Assembly (NCBI GenBank): GCA_964655065.1
Contig: CAZZLC010000033.1
Location: 8,522 to 72,521 of the forward strand
Length of the DNA: 64,000 bases
Source: DRPG01 sp964655065
GTDB taxonomy: Bacteria > Myxococcota_A > UBA796 > GCA-2862545
Direction of reading: 5' to 3'
The notes under the pieces are model-generated. The model saw only the letters and a list, made by a program, of their open reading frames with translations. It was not told the origin of the DNA and did not search any database. The translations under genes and the position numbers were made by a program. This document shows positions 6,955 to 14,583 of the stretch, piece after piece; the first letter of the stretch is position 1, and each line of letters opens with the position of its first letter.

Positions 6955-8615
6955 GCTTCGACCTCGATGCGGTAGGGGTAGCCCTGCTCGGCGAGAAAGA
7001 GCTGACGACGCTCGGCGAACTCCTGCTCCGTGGTGTCCGACGTCACCAGTGTGTAGAAGGTCGCCTGATTCTCCCCCTCCTTGGGTCGGAGGATGCGCCC
7101 GAGGCGCTGGGCCTCCTCCTGTCGGCTGCCGAAGCTCCCGGACACCTGGATGGCCACCGACGCCGAGGGCAGGTCGACGGCGAAGTTGCCCACCTTGGAG
7201 AGCACGAGCACGTCGGTGTCTCCGGCACGAAAGCGCGCGTAGAGCTCGTCGCGCTCCCGCTTGGCCGTCTTGCCCGTGATGATCGGCAGGTTGAACCGTC
7301 TCGCGATCCACTGGAGCTGATCGACGTAGGTTCCGAGCACCAGGGTGGGTGAGCCCTCGTGGCGGTCGATGAGCTTCTCCACCAGCGCGGTCTTGCGCGC
7401 GTTGGTGGCCGCGATCTTGAACTTCGCCCGCGACGATGCTCCGACGTAGCGGAGCCGGTCGGGGTCCGAGAGCGGCACGCGGACCTCGACGCAGCGGGCC
7501 TGGGCAATCCAGCCCTGGTTCTCGAGCACCTTCCACGGCAGGTCGAAGCGCTTGGGGCCGACGAGGGCGAACACGTCGGTCTCGCGATGGTCCTCGCGGA
7601 CGAGCGTCGCGGTGAGCCCGAGCCTCCGCCGAGCCTGGAGCATGGCGGTCTCTCGGAAGATGGGGGCAGGCAGCAGGTGCACCTCGTCGTAGACGACCAG
7701 GCCCCAGTTCTCCTGATGAAACAGCGGAAAGTGGGCCGGCTCGCTGTGCTTCTCGGAGCGCCAGGTGAGGATCTGGTAGGTGGTCAGCGTGACGGGACCG
7801 AGTCGCTTGGTCTCCGACGTGTACTCTCCGATGTCGTCCTCGGTCAGGGTGGTCGCGCGGAGGATCTCCCGCTTCCACTGACGCAGGGCGGTCTGGCCGG
7901 TGCACAGCACGAGCGTGCGCATGCCCGTACGCACCATGGCCCCCACCCCAACGAGCGTCTTGCCCGCCCCACACGGCAGGACGATCACGCCCGAGCCCGC
8001 GCCGGGGCCGTGGGCAAACGCGTCGATGGCTTCGATCTGGTATTCGCGCAGGTGAAAGGGCTCGCCCTGGGGCGTCTCGGTCCGAAGCGCCATGTCGAGC
8101 GCGTCGCCGTCGGTGTAGCCTGCGAGGTCCTGCACGGGGTGCCCCAGGTGGGTGAGCACCTGCTTGAGCTCACCGCGGTGACGGGGATGCACGCGGACCG
8201 CGAGGTCGTCGACGGGCTCGCCGATGAGGTCGGCGATGGGCTTGAGAGCGAGGAGCTCCTTCAGATCGGTTGCGTCGTCGACCTCGAGTCGCAGCGTGGA
8301 CCCGTCGCTCACGAGCCGGAGCGTGCCGTAGCGCGAGACGTGCTCGCGGACGACCACGGGGATGTTCTCGGGGATCGGGTACTTCGCCCAGCGCTCCATC
8401 CGCTCCAGGATGTCGTCCGCGGTGTGTCCCGCCGCGGCCGCGTTCCACAGCGAGAGCGCGGTGATTCGCCACGTGTGGATGTACTCGGGGCTCTTCACCA
8501 GCTCCGCGAAAGCCAGGAGGTCGTCGCGGGCAGCGTCGTAGTGCGGGTTCTGCGTCTCGAGCAGCAGCGTGTGGTCGCCCTGCACGATCAGCGGGTTGTC
8601 GGGGACGTAGGACAT
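6951..8615 (-). CDS. XPB-type superfamily 2 DNA helicase
   Basis: A 554-residue homologue of the archaeal/eukaryal repair helicase XPB. The N-terminal damage-recognition-like domain starts PLIVQGDHTLLLETQ. Motif I is LPCGAGKT (Gly216-Thr220), motif II is DEVH (310-313), motif III is LGLTATLVRED, and the RED motif diagnostic of XPB is Arg340-Glu341-Asp342. The second RecA domain ends with EEAQRLGRILRPKEGENQ (motif VI). It is an ATP-dependent 3'-5' helicase by family. The chosen ATG at 8615 gives the normal N-terminus; an in-frame ATG four codons upstream (8627) is also possible. Its stop overlaps the start of the helicase-associated partner downstream. Confidence 0.9.
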   Translation of the reverse strand: MSYVPDNPLIVQGDHTLLLETQNPHYDAARDDLLAFAELVKSPEYIHTWRITALSLWNAAAAGHTADDILERMERWAKYPIPENIPVVVREHVSRYGTLRLVSDGSTLRLEVDDATDLKELLALKPIADLIGEPVDDLAVRVHPRHRGELKQVLTHLGHPVQDLAGYTDGDALDMALRTETPQGEPFHLREYQIEAIDAFAHGPGAGSGVIVLPCGAGKTLVGVGAMVRTGMRTLVLCTGQTALRQWKREILRATTLTEDDIGEYTSETKRLGPVTLTTYQILTWRSEKHSEPAHFPLFHQENWGLVVYDEVHLLPAPIFRETAMLQARRRLGLTATLVREDHRETDVFALVGPKRFDLPWKVLENQGWIAQARCVEVRVPLSDPDRLRYVGASSRAKFKIAATNARKTALVEKLIDRHEGSPTLVLGTYVDQLQWIARRFNLPIITGKTAKRERDELYARFRAGDTDVLVLSKVGNFAVDLPSASVAIQVSGSFGSRQEEAQRLGRILRPKEGENQATFYTLVTSDTTEQEFAERRQLFLAEQGYPYRIEVEA

Positions 8616-8758
8616 TGCTTGTCCCATAGCCCCCGGACCCGCACGCCGGGACGGTGGTGTCCGACCGGTCCCGGCGCAGCTCCGCGTACAGACGAAGGAC
8701 GAGAACGTCCAGGTGGCGATGCTCGAGATCGCGGTCGTCGAGCTGTGGGTTCGGCGGG

Positions 8759-10075
8759 TCAGCGGACCAGTCGGGTGCGGGGCCAGGCGGCGCGCCAGCC
8801 GAACCAGAACGCGCGGTGGGCGGGGACGCGCTGCAGCCGCCGTGCTTCGTCCAGGACGAGCGCCTCCTCGGTCAACCTCCACCAACGACGGTCTTCGTCG
8901 AGGACGCGGTCGCGCTTGGCACGCACGAACGTCAGGGCGCCTGCCTCGAATACCCGGCTCGCCCCGCTCCGATCGGTCACCACGACCACTCGGTCCCCGG
9001 CGAGCTCCGTGTGGTAGACCCGCCGCCTGGCGAGAAACCGCGTCGCAATCGCGAGGGTGTCGCCACCCCTTCGCAAGGCGAGCACCTCGTCCTTGTTCGC
9101 GAGACGGCGGTCGAGGGTGGGGACGGTGAACATGAGGTCGTCCGTCGCGAAATACTCGCGATAGGCGGCCCCCTCGCCGTAGTCCCGGGTGTGGCCGGTC
9201 CGGAGCGAGAGCACCTTCGTCTCGGGGTGACGCTCGCGCCACTCCCCGAAGGTCGTCGTCACGATCGCGGTCATCGGGAGACCGATGTCGCGGTCGGCGA
9301 GCGGGCCGGCCACCGGATGGCCGCCGAGCGTCGTCCACAGCGACTGCGTCGCGCGATCGAACATCAGCTTGTTGGAGCGGTAGAGAAACCCGCTCGTCCC
9401 GAGCTCGTGGGCGACTCCGCCCACCTCGGTGCGGTAGACGATCGCGCTCCCACAGAGGGTGCAGTACACGACCGCGACCGCCTCGCCGCCCAGCTCCGTG
9501 GTGAGCAGCTCGTGCCAGCCGAGGATGCGCTTCGGGAAGGCCGCCGCCTCGCCGCCGACCACGGTGCCAAAGACGACGTCGTCTTCGTCGAGCCAGGTCG
9601 CCTCGGTCACGCTCTCGAAGCGAGGGTTGCGGAGGGGCGGGATGCCGTCTTGACGCACGCCCCCCCAGCGCACCTCGTCCATCCGGATGCGGGGGGCGGG
9701 GTCGGGCTGGAAGTAGGCGGCGAACCGCGGGTCGATGGCACCATAGAGGGTGGCCTTGAAGGTGAGGTAGTCTGGATGGGGATCGTAGGGACGGGCCCAC
9801 AGCCACTGCCACATCCGGTCCCGGTCGCCCGACGCGACGCCGGTGGCTCGTCGAAGCCAGCGCCGAAGGGCCTCCGCTACCTCGGGGTCCCGCACGAAGG
9901 GCTGGATCTCCAGGCCCATTGCGACCCGGTTCGTGGCGACGTCGTCGGTGACGGCAGCGAGGTGGGCGCGGCGGGCGGTCCGGTCCCCGTCCAGCAGCCC
10001 GAGGACGTGATCCGCCAGGCTCGGACGGCCCGCCAGCGCCACGGGAAGCCAGGCCACGAACAGAAACCACCACAT
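8759..10075 (-). CDS. DUF3179 exported protein
   Basis: A 438-residue protein of the DUF3179 family. The N-terminus MWWFLFVAWLPVALAG is a short signal peptide, so it is exported. The family core is clear: VVFGTVVGGEAAAFPKRIL, then GWHELLTTELGGEAVAVVYC and CTLCGSAIVY, where the two cysteines (CTLC) and the following GSA are conserved; later come LTxSGFLYRSNKLMFDR-like and SLWTTLGGHPVAGPLA segments. The function of DUF3179 is unknown; the CxxC suggests metal or redox chemistry. A TTG two codons earlier (10081) is an alternative start. It follows the predicted selenoprotein by about 46 bp on the same strand, so a shared transcript is plausible. Confidence 0.85.
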   Translation of the reverse strand: MWWFLFVAWLPVALAGRPSLADHVLGLLDGDRTARRAHLAAVTDDVATNRVAMGLEIQPFVRDPEVAEALRRWLRRATGVASGDRDRMWQWLWARPYDPHPDYLTFKATLYGAIDPRFAAYFQPDPAPRIRMDEVRWGGVRQDGIPPLRNPRFESVTEATWLDEDDVVFGTVVGGEAAAFPKRILGWHELLTTELGGEAVAVVYCTLCGSAIVYRTEVGGVAHELGTSGFLYRSNKLMFDRATQSLWTTLGGHPVAGPLADRDIGLPMTAIVTTTFGEWRERHPETKVLSLRTGHTRDYGEGAAYREYFATDDLMFTVPTLDRRLANKDEVLALRRGGDTLAIATRFLARRRVYHTELAGDRVVVVTDRSGASRVFEAGALTFVRAKRDRVLDEDRRWWRLTEEALVLDEARRLQRVPAHRAFWFGWRAAWPRTRLVR

Positions 10076-10121
10076 GGCCAAGGGACCGCGGGTCGGGGTC
10101 GGCGTTACGCCGCCTCCGACA

Positions 10122-10805
10122 TCAAGGCGCGGCGTTCGCCACCGCGGCTTCCACCGCGTCGAGCACGGCTGCGCCGCTGATGTTCTCGCTTCCCGACGTG
10201 GTGCCGTGGCTGGTGGTCCAGACGATCTCCATCGTCTGGCGGTCGACGATCATGTCGAAGCCGCGATTGAAGGTGAACGGCGAGTCGGAGAAGGTGCCGG
10301 CCTCGGGGCGGGTCTGGTTGTCCCCAACGCAGATGCCGCGCTCGCTGCCTTCGTTGTCGAACAAGTCGTCGCACAGCGCCCGGGTTCCCGGGTTCCGGCG
10401 CACGTCGGCCTGAAGCACCCACACGATCTGGGCACCAGCGTCCACGATGTCCCGTTCTACGTCCACAACCCCCCGGGCGTGGTCAGCGCAGGCGGGTCAC
10501 CAAGCGGGGACGGACACGAACAGCAGCACGTCGAACGGGCTCCAGTCGATGTCGTCGTCGAGGGCGCACGGAACCTGCGCGAGGTCGACGCTGACCCGCG
10601 CCCCGGTCTCGCGCAGCGAGGCCTGATTCCACCGGTAGGGGGTGATGACCTCGCCGAGCGCCATCGGCTCGACGGCCCCCGCAGGGTAGGTCTCGGTCGT
10701 GCAGTCGAGCGCCGTGTTGACGGGCGCCACCGGCGAGTCTCCGTCTCCGGAGGGCACGCACCCCCCGAAGACACCCGCAGCCAGCCAGAGCAGAGGTGGT
10801 CTCAT
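10122..10805 (-). CDS. Predicted selenoprotein: thioredoxin-like lipoprotein with a UxxC site
   Basis: Two open frames on the minus strand lie in the same phase and are separated by a single TGA at 10497-10499 (codon 103). Read through as selenocysteine, they give one 227-residue protein. It has a lipoprotein signal (MRPPLLWLAAGVFGGC, Cys16), then a redoxin-like fold: strand FDVLLFVSVPAW, the site U103-P-A-C106, helix ADHARGVVDVERDIVDAG, strand AQIVWVLQAD and late strand FDMIVDRQTMEIVWT. The TGA falls exactly where the first Cys of a WCxxC motif sits in thioredoxin/TlpA/AhpC proteins. A hairpin begins 14 nt after the TGA. It lies 29 bp downstream of phnE. Alternatives are a nonsense mutation or a sequencing error at one base; the intact, fold-consistent continuation argues against decay. 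Confidence 0.75.
10463..10482 (-). promoter_or_regulatory. Candidate bacterial SECIS hairpin
   Basis: On the coding strand, CCAC-G-C-CC / GGGG / GG-U-U-GUGG folds into a stem of four Watson-Crick pairs plus a G-U, a C/U mismatch and two more pairs, closed by a GGGG loop. The stem starts 14 nt after the in-frame TGA and the loop about 22 nt after it, within the spacing usual for bacterial SECIS elements, which also require a G at the start of the loop. Folding was done by hand; no energy was computed. Confidence 0.5.
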
Positions 10806-10834
10806 GGGCGGCGGCATAACAAGCGGGGCGCGAC

Positions 10835-11611
10835 TCAGGCGTCCCCGATGATCCGGTTTCGCAGACCCGACGCGAGCGCCTCGCTTCCGAGCACCGTCGC
10901 GAGGATCACGACGAGGATCAGGCTCACCCGCTCCCACTGCAGGGCCTGCATCGCTGCGTTGAGCTGGAGCCCGATCCCGCCAGCCCCGACGAAGCCGAGC
11001 ACCGTCGACTCCCGGATGTTGATCTCCCAGCGGAACAGTGCGGTCGCGATCAACGAAGGCAGCACCTGCGGACCGATCGCCCAGCGCCAGGTGACCACCG
11101 CGCCGGCGCCCGTCGCGGTCAAGGCTTCGACCGGTCGCTCGTCGATCTCCTCGATCGCCTCGGCGGTGAGCTTGGCCACGAACCCGACCGACCGCAGCGC
11201 GATGGCGAGCACCCCCGCGAGGGTACCCGGTCCCACGATGGCGACCACGAGCAGCGCCCACACGAGCGAGTTCACCGACCGCGAGCTCACGATGGTCAGG
11301 GTGGCCGCGGGCCGTGCGAGCACCCGCGACGGCGTGACGTTGCGAGCCGCGAGCACCGCCACGGGGAGCCCGAGGAGGAGCGAGAGCAGCGTGCCCAGCG
11401 TGGCCATGGCGAAGGTGTCCCACAGCGGCTCGGCGAGCTCGCGCAGGTACGCGACGTCGGGTGGCCAGGCTCGAGTGGCGATGTCGATCGCGACGTCGGG
11501 CGCGGTGGCGACGAGGCCAGGGTCGGTCGCGGTGACGATCGGGATCGAGGCCACGCCAAACGCGACGAGCAGCCCGCCGGCCATCAGCCCGAATCGCAGC
11601 CGGGGGCTCAC
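10835..11611 (-). CDS. phnE: Phosphonate/phosphite-type ABC transporter permease (second PhnE)
   Basis: A 258-residue permease with about six membrane helices. A signal-like first helix is followed by AEPLWDTFAMATLGTLLSLL, the PhnE/MetI-type entry, and the family pattern RSVNSLVWALLVVAIVGPGT. The cytosolic coupling loop reads EEIDERPVEALTATGAGAVV and the later WEINIRESTVLGFVGAGGIG is the signature of PhnE permeases. GTG at 11611 overlaps the stop of the first permease by four bases (GTGA), so the two half-channels are translationally coupled. The pair probably forms a heterodimeric channel with PhnC. The substrate may be phosphonate, phosphite, hypophosphite or phosphate; sequence alone cannot decide. 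Confidence 0.88.
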   Translation of the reverse strand: MSPRLRFGLMAGGLLVAFGVASIPIVTATDPGLVATAPDVAIDIATRAWPPDVAYLRELAEPLWDTFAMATLGTLLSLLLGLPVAVLAARNVTPSRVLARPAATLTIVSSRSVNSLVWALLVVAIVGPGTLAGVLAIALRSVGFVAKLTAEAIEEIDERPVEALTATGAGAVVTWRWAIGPQVLPSLIATALFRWEINIRESTVLGFVGAGGIGLQLNAAMQALQWERVSLILVVILATVLGSEALASGLRNRIIGDA

Positions 11612-12357
11612 TGGATGGCCTCCCGGATGCGCCCCGAGGCCACCTCGACGGCGAGCACGATGGCCACGATCACGATCAACACCGCGGCCGCGACGTCGTA
11701 GTCGTACCGCGCGAACGCCGTCTCGAGCGTGGCCCCGATACCTCCGCCGCCAACGATGCCCACGATGGCGGACTCCCGGAAGTTGATGTCGAGGCGGTAC
11801 AGGGCGAGTCCCACGAAGCGCGGGGCGACCTGCGGCCACACCGACCACGCGAACCACACCGGGGGGCTCGCTCCGGTGGCCGTGAGCGCCTGGGTGGGGG
11901 GCACGGCCACGTCCTCGATGGCCTCGGCCCAGAGCTTGGCGAAGAAGCCGATGCTGGCCACCACCAAGGTGAGCACCCCCGCGAGCGGCCCGAACCCGAC
12001 CACCGCGACGAAGAGCACGGCGAGAATGACCTCGTGGAAGCTTCGAAAGCTCGCCACCAACGCCCTGCACGTGACGTAGACGGGTCGAGGGACGAGGTTG
12101 CGGGCGCAGCCGATCGCGAAGGGCACGGCCAGGGCGACGCCGAGCACCGTGCTCACGACGGTCATCCCCAGGCTCTCGCGCACGCCGAGCACGATGGGCT
12201 CGAGTCGGGTCACGAAGTCGGGCGGGAAGAACCCGGCGAGGAACTCGAGGCCCCGCGGCAGGCCTCGCCAGATCCGCTCGAGGTCGACCTCGACGGTGGA
12301 GATTGCGGCGAGCACGTAGAGCACGAAGGCCCCGAGGACCACCCGTCCGCCCCTCAC
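11608..12357 (-). CDS. phnE: Phosphonate/phosphite-type ABC transporter permease (first PhnE)
   Basis: A 249-residue permease of the PhnE family, starting at a GTG that overlaps the phnC stop (GTGA). Family marks are SLGMTVVSTVLGVALAVPFA, the paired FRSFHEVILAVLFVAVVGFG (conserved RSxxExxxA), the cytosolic EDVAVPPTQALTATGASPP loop contacting the ATPase, and LDINFRESAIVGIVGGGGIG near residue 205. It is clearly homologous to the permease that follows (same RESxxxGxVGxGGIG block), so the two arose by duplication, as in many Phn-type operons with two phnE genes. It sits in the inner membrane as half of the uptake channel. Confidence 0.88.
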   Translation of the reverse strand: MRGGRVVLGAFVLYVLAAISTVEVDLERIWRGLPRGLEFLAGFFPPDFVTRLEPIVLGVRESLGMTVVSTVLGVALAVPFAIGCARNLVPRPVYVTCRALVASFRSFHEVILAVLFVAVVGFGPLAGVLTLVVASIGFFAKLWAEAIEDVAVPPTQALTATGASPPVWFAWSVWPQVAPRFVGLALYRLDINFRESAIVGIVGGGGIGATLETAFARYDYDVAAAVLIVIVAIVLAVEVASGRIREAIQ

Positions 12358-13100
12358 GCGTCCGCCGGGCCGTAGATGTCGGAGAGCGCCGACTCGTCGA
12401 GCTGGTCCGGGGGACCGTCGAAGACCAGCCGGCCCGCCCGGAGGGCCACGATGCGGTCGCAGTACGCCCTGGCGAGCTCGACGTCGTGAAGGTTGACGAG
12501 GGCGGCGAGGTCGCGTTCGCGGCACACCTCGGCGATCATCGCCATGACGGTCTGGGCGGTCGTCGGGTCGAGGCTCGCGGTGGGCTCGTCCACGAGCAGG
12601 AGGGTCGGTCGCTGGGCCAGCGCCCGGGCGATGCCCACCCGCTGGCGTTGGCCTCCCGACAGCGCGTCGGCACGCTTGGTCGCGAGCTCCGCGATGCCGA
12701 CGCGGGTGAGCAGGGTGTGGGCGTACGCGCGGTCTTCGTCGGTGAAACGGCCGAGGAGGCCGTCCCAGACCGACATCGCGCCCAGACACCCCGACAGCAC
12801 GTTGTCGATCACGGTCAAGCGATCGACGAGCGCGAACTCCTGGAAGATCATGCCCATGCGGCGTCGCAGAGCCCGCAGGTCCGCACCGGTGAGTCGGAGC
12901 ACGTCCGAGCCGTCGAGCGTGATCTGCCCCGACGATGGCTCCACCAGCCGGTTCACGCAGCGAATGAGCGTGCTCTTGCCGGCTCCCGATGGCCCGATGA
13001 TCCCGAGCACGCAGCCCGCGGGGACCTCCAGGGAGACCCCGCGCAGCGCCTCGTCACCGGTCGGGTATCGCTTCGTGAGCTCGGCGATTCGCAGCAGCAT
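12354..13100 (-). CDS. phnC: Phosphonate/phosphite-type ABC transporter ATPase
   Basis: A 248-residue ABC ATPase with all motors: Walker A GPSGAGKST at residues 36-44, Q-loop in MIFQEFALVDRLTV, signature LSGGQRQRVGIARAL, Walker B LLLVDEPTASLDP and switch His in LVNLHDVELA. The NLHDVELAR ending and the IFQxFxLVxRLxV Q-loop are typical of PhnC. It powers the two PhnE permeases. The ATG shares one base with the phnD stop (TGATG), and its own stop overlaps the first phnE, so the genes form one coupled unit. No C-P lyase genes are present nearby, so uptake rather than cleavage is encoded here. Confidence 0.9.
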   Translation of the reverse strand: MLLRIAELTKRYPTGDEALRGVSLEVPAGCVLGIIGPSGAGKSTLIRCVNRLVEPSSGQITLDGSDVLRLTGADLRALRRRMGMIFQEFALVDRLTVIDNVLSGCLGAMSVWDGLLGRFTDEDRAYAHTLLTRVGIAELATKRADALSGGQRQRVGIARALAQRPTLLLVDEPTASLDPTTAQTVMAMIAEVCRERDLAALVNLHDVELARAYCDRIVALRAGRLVFDGPPDQLDESALSDIYGPADA

Positions 13101-14071
13101 CAGCGACAGTCGTAGGTCACGCCGTTTGCGCTGTCGATCTTGCGGACCGTCTCCCAGACCGTCGCGTAGTCGACGGGGATGAACTGGTCCTCCTTCTCGA
13201 ACTCCTTCTCGAGCGCGGTGCCCGCCCACTCGAAGGTGGCGAACGCCTGCCTCACCTTCTTCGCGAGCTCGGGATCGAGGTCGTGGGCGTGACCATAGGC
13301 CGTGGTGGGGAACGACTGCGACTTGTAGAGCGTCCGGAGCTTGGTCGCGTCGACGAGCTCGCGGTCGACCATGCGCTTCATGACGGAGTTCGCGATGGCG
13401 GCGGCGTCGTTGTCGCGGTTGTACACGCGCATCACGGAGTTGTCGTGCTTGCCGCTGAACTCGGTCTGAAAGTCCTCGCCGGCGACCAGGCCGAACTCCT
13501 GCTTCAGCAGGGCACTCGGGGCCTTGAATCCGGAGTTCGAGGTCGGCGAGGTGAACACCAGGGTCTTGCCCTTCAGGTCCGTGACCTCCTCGAGTCCCGA
13601 GTCGACGTGGGTGATGATCTCCATCTCGTAGCCGTAGGTCCCGTCGCTCGACGCCATCATCGCGAACGGCACGAAGCCCGCGCAGTTGACCGCGAGCGCG
13701 GTACCTCCGGTGTTCACGCCCGCGACGTGTAGACGACCGGCCCGCATGGCCTCGATCTGGGCGGCGTTGCTCTGCACGGTGACGAACCGGACGGGCTTGC
13801 CCGTGACCTCGGTGAGGTGGTCGAGGAAGGGCTGCCAGGCAGTCTGGTAGACGGCCGGATCCTCGACCGGGGTGTAGCTGAACACCAACGTACCGGGGTC
13901 CTTCAGTCCGACGGCCGGCGGATCGGCGAGCAGGTCACCATCGGCGTCGCAGTAGCCCTCGTCGAGGGTGCCCCGAGGGCACGGGGCCTCGGTCGCCGCG
14001 ACCTCCTCCTCCCCGGTCGTGGCGCGCTCGTCACTTCCGCATCCCAGCATCCAGATTGCCGACAACCACAT
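13100..14071 (-). CDS. phnD: Phosphonate/phosphite-type substrate-binding lipoprotein
   Basis: A 323-residue PhnD-like binding protein. The signal MWLSAIWMLGCGSDE carries a lipobox with Cys11, so the mature protein is membrane-anchored. A linker follows with CPRGTLDEGYCDADGDLLAD, where DADGDxxxD looks like a calcium-binding loop. The binding domain holds family marks: LVFSYTPVEDPAVYQTAWQP, AGVNTGGTALAVN, GYEMEIITHVDSG, LKGKTLVFTSPTSNSGFKAP and KHDNSVMRVYNRDNDAAAI. The SPTSNSG and YxxNDAA-like segments correspond to ligand loops in PhnD/PtxB/HtxB proteins. Ligand identity cannot be set from sequence. It is first of the overlapping phnDCEE block, 59 bp after the DUF6370 gene. Confidence 0.88.
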   Translation of the reverse strand: MWLSAIWMLGCGSDERATTGEEEVAATEAPCPRGTLDEGYCDADGDLLADPPAVGLKDPGTLVFSYTPVEDPAVYQTAWQPFLDHLTEVTGKPVRFVTVQSNAAQIEAMRAGRLHVAGVNTGGTALAVNCAGFVPFAMMASSDGTYGYEMEIITHVDSGLEEVTDLKGKTLVFTSPTSNSGFKAPSALLKQEFGLVAGEDFQTEFSGKHDNSVMRVYNRDNDAAAIANSVMKRMVDRELVDATKLRTLYKSQSFPTTAYGHAHDLDPELAKKVRQAFATFEWAGTALEKEFEKEDQFIPVDYATVWETVRKIDSANGVTYDCR

Positions 14072-14130
14072 CGCCGCTCCCTTTGGTCTTGCTTGGCGGG
14101 GCGGCCGGATTCTACACACCGGGTGCGTGC

Positions 14131-14496
14131 TCAGTGGGCGGAGTGGTCGTGGGCTGCCGGAGCGGCGTTCGGGTCCACGCCTGCGGCGGGCAGGAGCTCG
14201 AACTGGTCGGCGAGGAACTGGCCACGCTTGATGCGGCCAGCCACTCGCGCCTTGCGGTCCATCACGCACATGCCATCGGGTCCGTGGGCTTCGTGGTCGG
14301 GCGTGTGGGCCCCCACCACGGGCATCGCCTGCCCCTCGATCTCGATGGCCCAGTAGCAGCCGCGACTGTCGGGCAGGTGGAACCGACACATCCCACAGCC
14401 CACCGTCGCCACCTGCTCGGGGACCTCCCGGACCGACGAACAACCGAAGATGGTGGCGGTCAGCGATGCGAGCAATAGGATGCGTCGCGTCAACAT
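14131..14496 (-). CDS. DUF6370-type Cys/His-rich lipoprotein
   Basis: A 121-residue protein starting at an ATG with GGGAGGG eight bases upstream. The signal MLTRRILLLASLTATIFGC has a lipobox (Cys19). The mature part carries VGCGMCRFHLPDSRGCYWAI, then GQAMPVVG and GPDGMCVMDRKARVAGRIK, ending in a histidine-rich AAHDHSAH tail. CGxCxFxxxxxGCxxAxxxxG and the DGxCxxxRKAxVxGxxxxGxF block match DUF6370, small exported proteins of unknown function. The cysteines and His-rich tail suggest metal binding. It is upstream of phnD on the same strand, so it may be the first gene of the operon, whose promoter would then lie in 14497-14583. Confidence 0.75.
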   Translation of the reverse strand: MLTRRILLLASLTATIFGCSSVREVPEQVATVGCGMCRFHLPDSRGCYWAIEIEGQAMPVVGAHTPDHEAHGPDGMCVMDRKARVAGRIKRGQFLADQFELLPAAGVDPNAAPAAHDHSAH

Positions 14497-14583
14497 CGAG
14501 CCCTCCCGTGTCGATCGTAGCGTTCGCAGGGAGAACCCTGTAGGCTTGGTGCGGCGGCTGAGGGACGAGAGGGGGTAGCTCGG

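Noticed and set aside
8616..8758. Protein-like minus-strand segment (LDDRDLEHRHLDVLVLRLY) between DUF3179 and XPB genes
   Set aside because: No start codon with a ribosome binding site, no stop until inside the XPB gene, and only about 45 codons; cannot be supported as a gene.
10497..10499. Treating the TGA as an ordinary stop, giving two small proteins or a pseudogene
   Set aside because: The continuation stays open in the same phase to a normal-length redoxin, and the TGA sits at the exact first Cys of the active-site motif; chance and decay are less likely than recoding or a single base error.
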